Assembly (NCBI GenBank): GCA_959599615.1 | Contig: CAUGKA010000082.1 | Coordinates: 1-8,349 of the forward strand | Reading direction: 5' to 3' | DNA: 8,349 bases | Source of the DNA: an uncultured Collinsella sp. | Lineage (GTDB): Bacteria; Actinomycetota; Coriobacteriia; Coriobacteriales; Coriobacteriaceae | Shown here: one piece after another, positions 1-6,141 of the stretch | How the letters are laid out: every line of letters starts with the position of its first letter | How positions within the stretch are numbered: the stretch's first letter is position 1 | Notes under the pieces: generated by a model | What the model saw: the letters and a program-made list of their open reading frames with translations, nothing else | Databases searched by the model: none | What the model was told of the DNA's origin: nothing | Program-made: the position numbers and the translations under genes

Positions 1-1384
1 CATCGGGCGTAAAGCCGTCCACGCGCGCCACCACGAGCACGCGGCAGGTATCGGCAAGCTCGGCGACACGGTTCTCGACCTGCGAAAACACACACTCCGA
101 AAGCACAAACTGCGCAGCGCCCATCACATAGGAGCCCTGCGCAAACGAAGCGCCACTCCACTTTTTGGACGACGAGAACGGAATGACCGACAGCGGCTCG
201 GACACCTCGACCGGTCGATCGGCGTAATAGTTGAGCAGCGCCTGGCAGGTCTCGTTGGCATCGGCCGAAGTCGCACGCGCCACGTTAGCCAGGGCAAAAT
301 CGAGCACCGTGGTATCGACGGGAACGGCGGCTTCGCCCTCCCCCGCGCCCATGCCAAAGCCCTCGATCGGCAGCGGATACGTGCCCTCGACCTCCATACG
401 ACCCGAGGTAATGGTACCCGTCTTGTCCAGGCACAGCACGTCGACGCGAGCGAGCGTCTCGATGCAGTAGAGCTGCTGCGCCAGCACCTTGCGGCGGGCC
501 AGGCGCACCGTGGCGATGGCGAGCACCGACGAGGTCAGCAGCACCAGGCCTTGCGGGATCATGCCCAGCAGGGCGCCCACCGTGGACAGCAGCGCCGACG
601 AAGGCACATGACCAGCCAACAGCTCGGAGAAGCACCACGAAAGCGCGCTATCGCCCGGGGTTCCCGCGGCATCCCACAGCTCGCTCACACTCGAGGCAAA
701 CAACGCCAAACCGAGCGGGATCATGATGATGCTCGCAAAGCGCACAATGGCATTAAGCGCGTTCATGATCTCGGAATTGACCTTTTTGACGTACTTGGCC
801 TCATTATTAATTTTAGCCACGTAGTTGTCGGCGCCGACATGGATCACGCGGGCGCGCAGCAGGCCCGAGTCGATAAAGCTGCCGCTCATGAGCTCGGAAC
901 CGGGCTGCTTCTTAATAAGGTCGCTCTCGCCCGTCAGCAGGCTCTCGTTCACGAGTGCCTCGCCCGAAACCACCACGGCGTCAGCAGGAATCTGGTCGCC
1001 GCGCCCCAGGCGGATGATGTCGTCGAGCACGATCTGGTCCAGGTCGAGCTCCACCTCGGCGCCGTCGCGCACCGCGATGGCCTTCTTGGAGGTCAGCAGC
1101 GTGAGTTTATCGACCATCTTCTTGGAACGCATGGACTGAATGACGCCAATAGCGGTATTGAGGAACACCACGAACAAGAACGTCAGATTCTTAAACGAAC
1201 CGGTCAAAATGACCAGGAACGCCAAGATCACGTTGATCAAATTGAACAGCGTGCAGAGGTTCTCGATGATGAGCTCTTTGACCGACTTGGTCTTGAGCTC
1301 CATGTTGCGGTTGATCTTACCGGCGGCGATGCGCTCCTCGACCTCGGCGGTCGAGAGTCCGCGCTCGATATCCGTTGCTGCCAT
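1..1384 (-). CDS. Cation-transporting P-type ATPase, CtpE-like (N-terminal part, cut by window edge)
   Basis: Membrane pump that couples ATP hydrolysis, through an aspartyl-phosphate intermediate, to cation movement. I translated 461 codons from the ATG at 1384-1382; the frame stays open to the left edge, so the rest of the P domain and the C-terminal helices are missing. Visible in order: a cytosolic N-terminus with a GLSTAEVEERIAAG segment (9-22); two hydrophobic segments (about 46-62 and 66-82); actuator domain with RGDQIPAD (128-135) and TGES (151-154); hydrophobic segments near 212-233 and 264-290, the latter containing IPQGL (276-280); phosphorylation motif DKTGT (320-324, Asp320 phosphorylated); and the start of the nucleotide-binding domain with SKKWSG (406-411). 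The KWSG-type motif and N-terminal segment resemble the CtpE group, whose mycobacterial member is linked to calcium uptake; the ion here is unknown. An in-frame ATG at 1396-1394 is a possible start, but GGGA six bases before 1384 favours the shorter form. Glutamine in IPQGL replaces the usual glutamate. Confidence 0.9.
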   Translation of the reverse strand, partial: MAATDIERGLSTAEVEERIAAGKINRNMELKTKSVKELIIENLCTLFNLINVILAFLVILTGSFKNLTFLFVVFLNTAIGVIQSMRSKKMVDKLTLLTSKKAIAVRDGAEVELDLDQIVLDDIIRLGRGDQIPADAVVVSGEALVNESLLTGESDLIKKQPGSELMSGSFIDSGLLRARVIHVGADNYVAKINNEAKYVKKVNSEIMNALNAIVRFASIIMIPLGLALFASSVSELWDAAGTPGDSALSWCFSELLAGHVPSSALLSTVGALLGMIPQGLVLLTSSVLAIATVRLARRKVLAQQLYCIETLARVDVLCLDKTGTITSGRMEVEGTYPLPIEGFGMGAGEGEAAVPVDTTVLDFALANVARATSADANETCQALLNYYADRPVEVSEPLSVIPFSSSKKWSGASFAQGSYVMGAAQFVLSECVFSQVENRVAELADTCRVLVVARVDGFTPD

Positions 1385-1411
1385 ACCACGTCCCATCACG
1401 TCGCGTCGGTA

Positions 1412-1450
1412 TAAGAAAAACCGCCCGGACCATGCGAGGTTCGGACGGTC
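1412..1450 (-). terminator. Rho-independent terminator after tRNA-Arg
   Basis: Read on the minus strand, arm ACCGTCCG (1449-1442) pairs with CGGGCGGT (1427-1420). This gives an 8-bp GC-rich stem with one G-U pair and a 14-nt loop. A T-rich run (TTTTTCTTA) follows at 1420-1412. It starts about 11 nt after the tRNA CCA end, as expected for the end of a single-tRNA transcript. The plus-strand reading has no T-run after the stem, so it should act in the minus direction only. The downstream ATPase start codon is only 27 nt beyond the T-tract. Confidence 0.8.
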
Positions 1451-1460
1451 TTACGTTCGA

Positions 1461-1537
1461 TGGTGCCCCATGTTGGATTCGAACCAACGGCCTTCTGCTC
1501 CGGAGGCAGACGCTCTAATCCCCTGAGCTAATAGGGC
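1461..1537 (-). tRNA. tRNA-Arg, anticodon CCG
   Basis: Complete 77-nt tRNA on the minus strand with encoded CCA (1463-1461). The cloverleaf was worked out by hand. Acceptor GCCCTAT pairs with ATGGGGC (one G-U pair), and the D stem is GCTC/GAGC. Anticodon stem TCTGC/GCAGA encloses loop CTCCGGA, with anticodon CCG at 1503-1501. The variable loop is AGGCC, the T stem GTTGG/CCAAC, the T loop TTCGAAT, and the discriminator base A. It decodes CGG arginine codons. It has its own promoter and terminator and faces away from the aro operon. I saw no duplicated 3' end nearby that would mark an integration site. Confidence 0.97.
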
Positions 1538-1548
1538 CAACGTTTGGC

Positions 1549-1578
1549 ATTATACCCAAGTGCACCACGGGCTATCAA
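1549..1578 (-). promoter_or_regulatory. Promoter of tRNA-Arg, with upstream A/T-rich element
   Basis: On the minus strand, -35 TTGATA (1578-1573) and -10 TATAAT (1554-1549) are separated by 18 bp. The -10 is a perfect consensus and the -35 matches five of six bases. The expected transcription start near 1542 leaves only about 5 nt of 5' leader before the mature tRNA end at 1537. Directly upstream of the -35, 1579-1600 is A/T-rich (T-rich on this strand) and may serve as an UP element, as is common for stable RNA genes. Motif match by eye only. Confidence 0.8.
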
Positions 1579-1630
1579 AATAAAAGAAAAAGCTTTGCAA
1601 TTCCGAGGAAGACGCGGCACAACGGCTCAC

Positions 1631-1663
1631 TTTAGAAGGCAAAAGCGAGTCAGATAGTATAAA
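1631..1663 (+). promoter_or_regulatory. Candidate promoter of the aro operon
   Basis: TATAAA (1658-1663) is a five-of-six match to the -10 consensus. An overlapping alternative is TAGTAT (1655-1660), with TTTAGA (1631-1636) 18 bp upstream as a four-of-six -35. The -35 is poor in either register, so the site may be weak or activator-dependent, or the true start may lie further upstream. Transcription would begin near 1667-1671. That places the hairpin at 1686-1710 inside the leader of the aroF mRNA. Confidence 0.45.
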
Positions 1664-1685
1664 CTCTCATGCACCATATATATAT

Positions 1686-1710
1686 ACGGCTCGCGATGCG
1701 GGCCGTTTTT
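1686..1710 (+). terminator. Terminator-like hairpin in the aroF leader (possible attenuator)
   Basis: ACGGCTCGC (1686-1694) pairs with GCGGGCCGT (1698-1706) in a 9-bp GC-rich stem with one G-U pair and a GAT loop. The stem runs straight into TTTTT (1706-1710). This is a textbook intrinsic terminator in the plus direction; the minus-strand reading is followed by alternating TA, not a T-run. The genes upstream are on the minus strand, so there is no plus-strand gene for it to end. It lies 33 nt before the aroF start and just after the candidate promoter. That layout suggests it controls read-through into the aro operon. The structure is seen in the sequence; the regulatory role is inferred. Confidence 0.65.
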
Positions 1711-1732
1711 GCAAGGGTTATCCATCGAGGTG

Positions 1733-1737
1733 AGAGG
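1733..1737 (+). promoter_or_regulatory. Ribosome binding site that sets the aroF start
   Basis: AGAGG lies six bases before the ATG at 1744, and a second purine-rich stretch (GAGGTGAG, 1727-1734) overlaps it. This supports 1744 as the start rather than the in-frame ATGs at 1669 and 1696, which lack a comparable site. The protein from 1744 also begins exactly where homologous DAHP synthases of this type begin. Confidence 0.75.
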
Positions 1738-1743
1738 CACACC

Positions 1744-2766
1744 ATGATTGCAATTTTAAAGCAGAGCGCCAGCGACGAGGCCGTCAGCCATATCGTCAGC
1801 TGGATTGAGAAAAAGGGCCTGAAAACCGACGTCTCGCGCGGCGAGAACGAGACGATCATCGGCCTGGTGGGCGATACGACCAAGATCGACCCGTTCCTGC
1901 TCGAGTCCATGGACGTCGTCGAGCGCGTGCAGCGCGTCTCCGAGCCGTTCAAGCGCGCCAACCGCAAGTTCCACCCCGAGGACTCCGTCATCGACTGCGG
2001 CCACGGCGTCAAGATCGGCGGCGATCAGTTCCAGGTCATCGCCGGCCCGTGCTCCGTCGAGGGCGAGAACCTCATCCGCATCGCCCGCCGCGTGAAGGCC
2101 GCCGGTGCCACGATGCTGCGCGGCGGTGCCTACAAGCCCCGCACTTCCCCGTACGCCTACCAGGGCATGGGCCCCGCCGGTCTGGACCTGCTGTGCGAGG
2201 CGTCTGCCGAGCTCGACATGCCGATCGTCACCGAGATCATGGACCCGCGCGACGTGCAGGTCTTCCTGGACAAGAAGATCGACGTCATGCAGATCGGCGC
2301 CCGCAACGCCCAGAACTTCCCTCTGCTCAAAGAGGTCGGCAAGACCAAGACTCCGATCTTGCTTAAGCGCGGCATGTCCGGCACGATCGATGAGCTGCTC
2401 ATGGCCGCCGAGTACATCATGAGCGAGGGCAACGACAACGTCATCCTGTGCGAGCGCGGCATCCGCACCTTCGAGACCCGCACCCGCAACACCTTCGACC
2501 TCAATGCCGTGCCGGTGCTGCACCACCTGTCGCACCTGCCCGTCGTCGCCGACCCCAGCCACGCCACCGGCTACACCCGCTACGTTGAGCCCATGGCGCT
2601 CGCCGCGACCGCCTGCGGTGCCAACGGCCTGGAGATCGAGGTCCACGACGAGCCCAGCCGCGCATGGTCCGACGGCGCTCAGGCCCTCACCCCCGATCAG
2701 TTCGACGACACCATGCGTCGCATCCGAGCCATCCGCGAGGTTGTCTGCCAAGAGACCATGGAGTAG
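1744..2766 (+). CDS. aroF: 3-deoxy-7-phosphoheptulonate (DAHP) synthase, N-terminal regulatory domain type
   Basis: Cytosolic entry enzyme of the shikimate pathway, condensing PEP with erythrose 4-phosphate to DAHP. The 340-residue product has the length and layout of the Thermotoga/Bacillus-type enzyme: a ferredoxin-like (ACT-like) domain at about 1-70, which in Thermotoga mediates tyrosine and phenylalanine inhibition, then a TIM barrel. Visible motifs are GPCS (101-104), LRGGAYKPRTSP (125-136), QIGARNAQNF (183-192), LLKRG (206-210), CERG (236-239) and DPSH (270-273). Predicted metal ligands are Cys103, His273, Glu299 and Asp310, each one residue on from the Thermotoga numbering. After DPSH the sequence reads ATGYTRYV where relatives usually have a GRR or GKR. 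First gene of the operon; GGAG near its stop codon serves as the tyrA ribosome binding site. An in-frame extension back to 1669 would add 25 residues but does not resemble the family. Some annotations use aroG or aroA(G) for this gene. Confidence 0.95.
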   Translation: MIAILKQSASDEAVSHIVSWIEKKGLKTDVSRGENETIIGLVGDTTKIDPFLLESMDVVERVQRVSEPFKRANRKFHPEDSVIDCGHGVKIGGDQFQVIAGPCSVEGENLIRIARRVKAAGATMLRGGAYKPRTSPYAYQGMGPAGLDLLCEASAELDMPIVTEIMDPRDVQVFLDKKIDVMQIGARNAQNFPLLKEVGKTKTPILLKRGMSGTIDELLMAAEYIMSEGNDNVILCERGIRTFETRTRNTFDLNAVPVLHHLSHLPVVADPSHATGYTRYVEPMALAATACGANGLEIEVHDEPSRAWSDGAQALTPDQFDDTMRRIRAIREVVCQETME

Positions 2767-2769
2767 CCC

Positions 2770-3684
2770 ATGGGTACAGTGAGAAACGCGCGCGTTAACC
2801 AGGGCGGCCCCAAGTGCGCCGGCATCGTCGGCCTTGGCCTCATCGGCGGCAGCTTTGCCCGCGGCTATGCGCAGGCGGGCGTCCGCGTGCTGGCCTGGGA
2901 TCCCGATGACGATGTCATGACGGCTGCCAGCATGGGCACCGTTGCCGGCGAGCTCAACGACGAGACGCTCGGCGAATGCGACATCATCGTCCTGGCTTGC
3001 TACCCCGAAGCCTGCATCGAGTGGCTCGAGGCACACGCCCAGGCACTCGCCGACGCCACCGATACCGAGGCCATCATGGGCCCCGTGGTAATTGACACGG
3101 TGGGCGTCAAGGGTATCGTGTGCGAGCGCGCCTTTGAGCTTGCCCGCGAGTACGGCTTTTACTTTGTGGGCGCGCACCCCATGGCGGGCACGCAGTACTC
3201 GGGCTATGCACACTCCCGCGCCGACCTGTTCCAGGGCGCCCCGCTGGTGCTCGTACCGCCCGCGGTGGACGATGCGCTCAAGCTGGAGCTTTTGGGCCAG
3301 GTGCGCGAGATGGTGCGCCCCTTGGGCTTTGGCAAGTTCAGCGTGACCAGCGCCGCCGAGCACGACCGTGTCATCGCCTTCACGAGCCAGCTTGCGCACG
3401 TGGTATCCAACGCCTACGTCAAAAGCCCCACTGCCCAGGTCCACCACGGCTTTTCGGCCGGTAGCTACCGCGATCTCACCCGCGTGGCGCACCTCAACCC
3501 GCAAATGTGGTCCGAGCTCATGATCGACGACGCCGACGCGCTCGCCTTCGAGATCGACCATCTGATCGAATCGCTTGGCGCCTACAGCCGCGCGCTCAAG
3601 GACCGCGACCAGCGCTATCTGGAGAATCTCCTTGCCGAGGGCGACCGCATTAAGCGCGCACTCGACGACGAGGCCTCCCACTAG
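2770..3684 (+). CDS. tyrA: Prephenate dehydrogenase (tyrosine branch)
   Basis: NAD(P)-dependent oxidative decarboxylation of prephenate to 4-hydroxyphenylpyruvate, the tyrosine-specific step. It has 304 residues. An N-terminal Rossmann fold carries the dinucleotide motif GLGLIGGS (21-28), preceded by about 16 extra polar residues. The family's HPMAGT motif is at 136-141, followed by FQGAPLVLVP. The helical dimerisation half carries TSQLAHV (205-211) and SYRDLTRVA (232-240) with NPQMW (243-247). There is no C-terminal ACT domain and no fused chorismate mutase, so direct tyrosine regulation by such a domain is not expected. The start lies 3 nt after the aroF stop, with GGAG (2760-2763) six bases upstream inside the end of aroF, so translation is probably coupled. 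Whether it prefers prephenate or arogenate, and NAD or NADP, cannot be told here. Confidence 0.93.
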   Translation: MGTVRNARVNQGGPKCAGIVGLGLIGGSFARGYAQAGVRVLAWDPDDDVMTAASMGTVAGELNDETLGECDIIVLACYPEACIEWLEAHAQALADATDTEAIMGPVVIDTVGVKGIVCERAFELAREYGFYFVGAHPMAGTQYSGYAHSRADLFQGAPLVLVPPAVDDALKLELLGQVREMVRPLGFGKFSVTSAAEHDRVIAFTSQLAHVVSNAYVKSPTAQVHHGFSAGSYRDLTRVAHLNPQMWSELMIDDADALAFEIDHLIESLGAYSRALKDRDQRYLENLLAEGDRIKRALDDEASH

Positions 3685-3720
3685 ACAACCCATCACGCCA
3701 GGTCGAAAGGACCGAAGCTT

Positions 3721-4827
3721 ATGGCGATTACCATCGATATCGACACTGCACGCCCCTACCAGGTGCATGTTGGCACGTTTTTGCTGGAGCAGGCGGGACC
3801 GCTCGTGCGCGCCACTGCCGGCGGCACCAAGGCCGTCATCGTGACGGACACCAACGTGGGCCCGCTCTACCAGATGCCCGTTAAGCAGAGCCTGGAGGCG
3901 TCAGGCTACGAGGTGAGCATCTGCACCTTCGAGGCCGGCGAGGCCCATAAGCGCGCCGAAACCTATGTTGCCATTTTGGAGTTTGTGGCCGAGCACGAGC
4001 TTTCGCGCTCCGACGTGATCGTGGCACTCGGCGGCGGCGTCGTGGGCGACGTGGCGGGCTTTGTGGCCGCCACCTACATGCGCGGCTGCAAGTTTGTGCA
4101 GATCCCCACGAGCCTGCTCGCCATGGTGGATTCGTCGGTGGGAGGCAAGACCGCCATCGACCTGGCTGCCGGCAAGAACTTGGCCGGCGCCTTTTGGCAG
4201 CCGAGCGTGGTTATCGCCGACGTGGGGTGCCTGGCCACCCTCACGCCCGAGCAGTTCGCCGACGGCTGCGGCGAGGTCGTCAAGCACGCCGTGATCGCCG
4301 ATCCGGAGCTTTTCGCCGAGCTGGAGAAGACCCCGCTCACGCTGGAGCTGCTGAACCGCGATGTGGCCCGCGTAGCGCTCATCATCGCCCGCAATATCGA
4401 CATCAAGCGCGCCGTGGTCGTCGCCGACGAGCGCGAAACCAACCAGCGCAAGCTCCTCAACTTTGGACACAGCGCCGGACACGCCGTCGAGGCCTGCGAG
4501 CACTTTGAGCTCGGACACGGCAACTGCGTGTCGATCGGCATGGGTATCATCACGCGCGCCGCGGCCCTGCACGGCGTCTGCGATGCTGCGCTGCCCGGTC
4601 GTATTGAGGAGCTCTGCGCCCGCCATGGCCTCAAGACCCGCTGCGGCCTAGATGCCGATGCCGTCTTTGCCGAAGCGCTCCACGACAAGAAGCGCGCGGG
4701 CGACACCATCGACCTGGTGATTCCGCACGGCATTGGCCGCTGCAGCATCGACCGCACGCCACTTTCCACTTTCCACGAACTCATTGCCGAGGGCCTCGGC
4801 CAGAAGGGAGACGCATCCGCATGCTAG
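3721..4827 (+). CDS. aroB: 3-dehydroquinate synthase
   Basis: Cytosolic enzyme, dependent on NAD and a divalent metal, that cyclises DAHP to 3-dehydroquinate, the second shikimate step. Its 368 residues are the usual family length. The NAD-binding glycine motif is GGGVVGD (104-110), followed by the signature IPTSLLAMVDSSVGGKT (128-144) and GCGEVVKHA (182-190). The metal-binding motif is NFGHSAGHAVE (247-257), then GHGN (265-268). By alignment with characterised enzymes, the metal ligands should be Glu185, His250 and His266. It starts 36 nt after tyrA, with AAAGGA nine bases before the ATG. Its last codons overlap the aroA start by 7 nt (4821-4827), implying translational coupling. A weak 4-bp hairpin (3701-3713) surrounds the ribosome binding site. 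Confidence 0.97.
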   Translation: MAITIDIDTARPYQVHVGTFLLEQAGPLVRATAGGTKAVIVTDTNVGPLYQMPVKQSLEASGYEVSICTFEAGEAHKRAETYVAILEFVAEHELSRSDVIVALGGGVVGDVAGFVAATYMRGCKFVQIPTSLLAMVDSSVGGKTAIDLAAGKNLAGAFWQPSVVIADVGCLATLTPEQFADGCGEVVKHAVIADPELFAELEKTPLTLELLNRDVARVALIIARNIDIKRAVVVADERETNQRKLLNFGHSAGHAVEACEHFELGHGNCVSIGMGIITRAAALHGVCDAALPGRIEELCARHGLKTRCGLDADAVFAEALHDKKRAGDTIDLVIPHGIGRCSIDRTPLSTFHELIAEGLGQKGDASAC

Positions 4828-6140
4828 CCCGCATCACCCCGTCCCCGCTCAAGGGCACCGTTCCCGCCATCGCGTCCAAGTCGATGGCGCATCGCCTCAT
4901 CATCTGCGCTGCGCTTGCCAACGGCGAGACGCACGTCACCTGCAACACCACCTGCGCCGACATCGAGGCCACGGTGCGCTGCCTTACGGCACTGGGTGCT
5001 CGCATCGAGACCGTCGAGGACGGCTTCCAGGTCCACCCCACCATGAAGAGTGTTGAGTTTGGCCTGCTCAAGGCCCTTGCCGGCGGCACGCTTGACTGCG
5101 GTGAAAGTGGCTCCACGCTGCGCTTTATGCTGCCTGTCGCCTGCGCGCTGGGTGCGGATGCCACCTTCGTAGGCCAGGGCCGCCTGGGCGCCCGCCCGCT
5201 CTCCCCGCTCTCGGACGAGATCATCGCCGCCGGCTGCGACCTACAGGGTCTGGGCGGTTTTCCGCTCAAGACGAGCGGCCGCATGCGCCCGGGCACCTTT
5301 GTGCTTCCGGGCAACGTGAGCTCGCAGTACATCTCGGGCCTGCTGCTGGCAGCCCCACTGCTGGCCCAGCCCTCCTGCGTGCAGGTAACCGGCCTCATTG
5401 AGAGCCGTCCCTACATCAACCTGACGATCCAGGCCATGAAGGCCTTTGGCGTCGAGGTCAACGTCGAGCGTATTCCGGCCAAGGACGGCCAGCCAGAGGT
5501 CACGAACTTCCGCGTGAGCAGCGGCTCGTACCGCACGCCCGGCAGCGTTGCTGTCGAGGGCGACTGGTCCAACGCCGCCTTTTGGCTGTGCGCCGGTGCC
5601 ATCGGCACCGACCCAATCACCGTCGAGGGCGTGTCGCTAAGCTCCGCACAGGGCGACCGTAACGTGCTTGCCGCGCTTTCGCGCTTTGGCGCCCGCATCG
5701 TGCGCTCCACCAACGCCGCCACCGTGCAGTCCGACAAGCTCGCCGGCTTTGAGATGAGTGCCCACGACATTCCGGACCTGGTGCCCGTCATCTCGGCCGT
5801 GGCCTCGTTGGCACAGGGCCGCACCTTTATTCGCGATTGCGCCCGTCTGCGCATCAAGGAATCCGACCGTCTGGTCACCACCACCCGCGAGCTCTGCGCG
5901 CTGGGTGCGCAGGTGCGTATTGCCGGCGACGATCTCATCATCAAGGGCGTCGACGCCTTCACCGGCGGCGAGGTCGATTCGCACAACGACCATCGCATCG
6001 CCATGATGGCCGCTATCGCCGCGAGCCGCGCCACCGGCGAGGTCGTGATCCACGGCGCCGAGGCCGTCAACAAGTCCTATCCCGATTTCTTCGACCACTA
6101 CCGCCTGCTGGGCGGCAAGGTCACGCTCGAGGAGGAATAG
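4821..6140 (+). CDS. aroA: 3-phosphoshikimate 1-carboxyvinyltransferase (EPSP synthase)
   Basis: Transfers enolpyruvate from PEP to shikimate 3-phosphate, giving EPSP; it is the cytosolic target of glyphosate. Its 439 residues fit the two-domain inverse-barrel fold. Visible motifs are SKSMAHR (19-25, active-site Lys20, Ser21, Arg25), DCGESGSTLR (92-101), NVSSQYISGLLLA, IPDLVPV with the expected catalytic Asp319, RLRIKESDRL (342-351, Lys346 and Glu347), SHNDHRIAM, and NKSYPDF near the C-terminus. The DCGESGST segment and SSQYISGL resemble clostridial enzymes rather than the GNAGT-bearing enterobacterial type. The start overlaps the aroB stop by 7 nt, with AGGGAG ten bases upstream. The final codons, GAG GAG GAA TAG, contain the aroC ribosome binding site. 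Confidence 0.97.
   Translation: MLARITPSPLKGTVPAIASKSMAHRLIICAALANGETHVTCNTTCADIEATVRCLTALGARIETVEDGFQVHPTMKSVEFGLLKALAGGTLDCGESGSTLRFMLPVACALGADATFVGQGRLGARPLSPLSDEIIAAGCDLQGLGGFPLKTSGRMRPGTFVLPGNVSSQYISGLLLAAPLLAQPSCVQVTGLIESRPYINLTIQAMKAFGVEVNVERIPAKDGQPEVTNFRVSSGSYRTPGSVAVEGDWSNAAFWLCAGAIGTDPITVEGVSLSSAQGDRNVLAALSRFGARIVRSTNAATVQSDKLAGFEMSAHDIPDLVPVISAVASLAQGRTFIRDCARLRIKESDRLVTTTRELCALGAQVRIAGDDLIIKGVDAFTGGEVDSHNDHRIAMMAAIAASRATGEVVIHGAEAVNKSYPDFFDHYRLLGGKVTLEEE
6131..6136 (+). promoter_or_regulatory. Strong ribosome binding site of aroC, inside the aroA 3' end
   Basis: GGAGGA lies five bases before the aroC ATG at 6142 and is the best Shine-Dalgarno match in the operon. It sits within the Glu-Glu-Glu codons that end aroA. 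Ribosomes finishing aroA at 6140 stop one base before the aroC start. Confidence 0.85.
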
Positions 6141-6141
6141 C

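Larger units (their letters stand above)
1538..1743. other. Divergent intergenic region between tRNA-Arg and aroF
   Basis: This 206-nt stretch is clearly richer in A and T than its neighbours and encodes no gene I can support. Its left half holds the minus-strand tRNA promoter and an A-rich tract at 1577-1592, ending in the short palindrome AAAGCTTT (1589-1596). Its right half holds a candidate plus-strand promoter (about 1631-1663), an AT dinucleotide run (1676-1686), a terminator-like hairpin (1686-1710) and the aroF ribosome binding site. The 1597-1630 segment shows nothing I can name. Confidence 0.75.

Noticed and set aside
551..1414. 287-codon plus-strand open frame opposite the P-type ATPase
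   Set aside because: It is a shadow of the ATPase, whose motifs TGES and DKTGT are intact on the other strand. The predicted product is His/Arg/Asp-rich with no family resemblance.
1461..1537. tRNA-Arg as an integration site for a mobile element
   Set aside because: No integrase, no duplicated tRNA 3' end and no change to accessory-type genes on either side; both flanks are housekeeping genes.
1538..1743. T-box riboswitch controlling the aro operon
   Set aside because: The candidate leader is only about 75 nt. I see no T-box consensus (AGGGTGGNACCGCG-like) and no specifier-loop architecture, only a single hairpin.
3701..3713. GGTC-GAAAG-GACC mini-hairpin around the aroB ribosome binding site
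   Set aside because: Only four base pairs with a 5-nt loop. It is too weak to claim a regulatory structure without conservation data.
1756..3768. 670-codon open frame on the minus strand across aroF and tyrA
   Set aside because: It is antisense to two clearly recognisable enzymes. aroF, tyrA and aroB all lie in the same reading phase, so the mirrored frame stays open across the junctions because of GC-rich codon choice. The translation is low-complexity Ala/Val/Gly/Asp/His-rich with no recognisable domain.
3901..4784. Overlapping minus-strand open frames opposite aroB
   Set aside because: They mirror aroB codons, have no ribosome binding site or recognisable motif, and conflict with an unambiguous gene.
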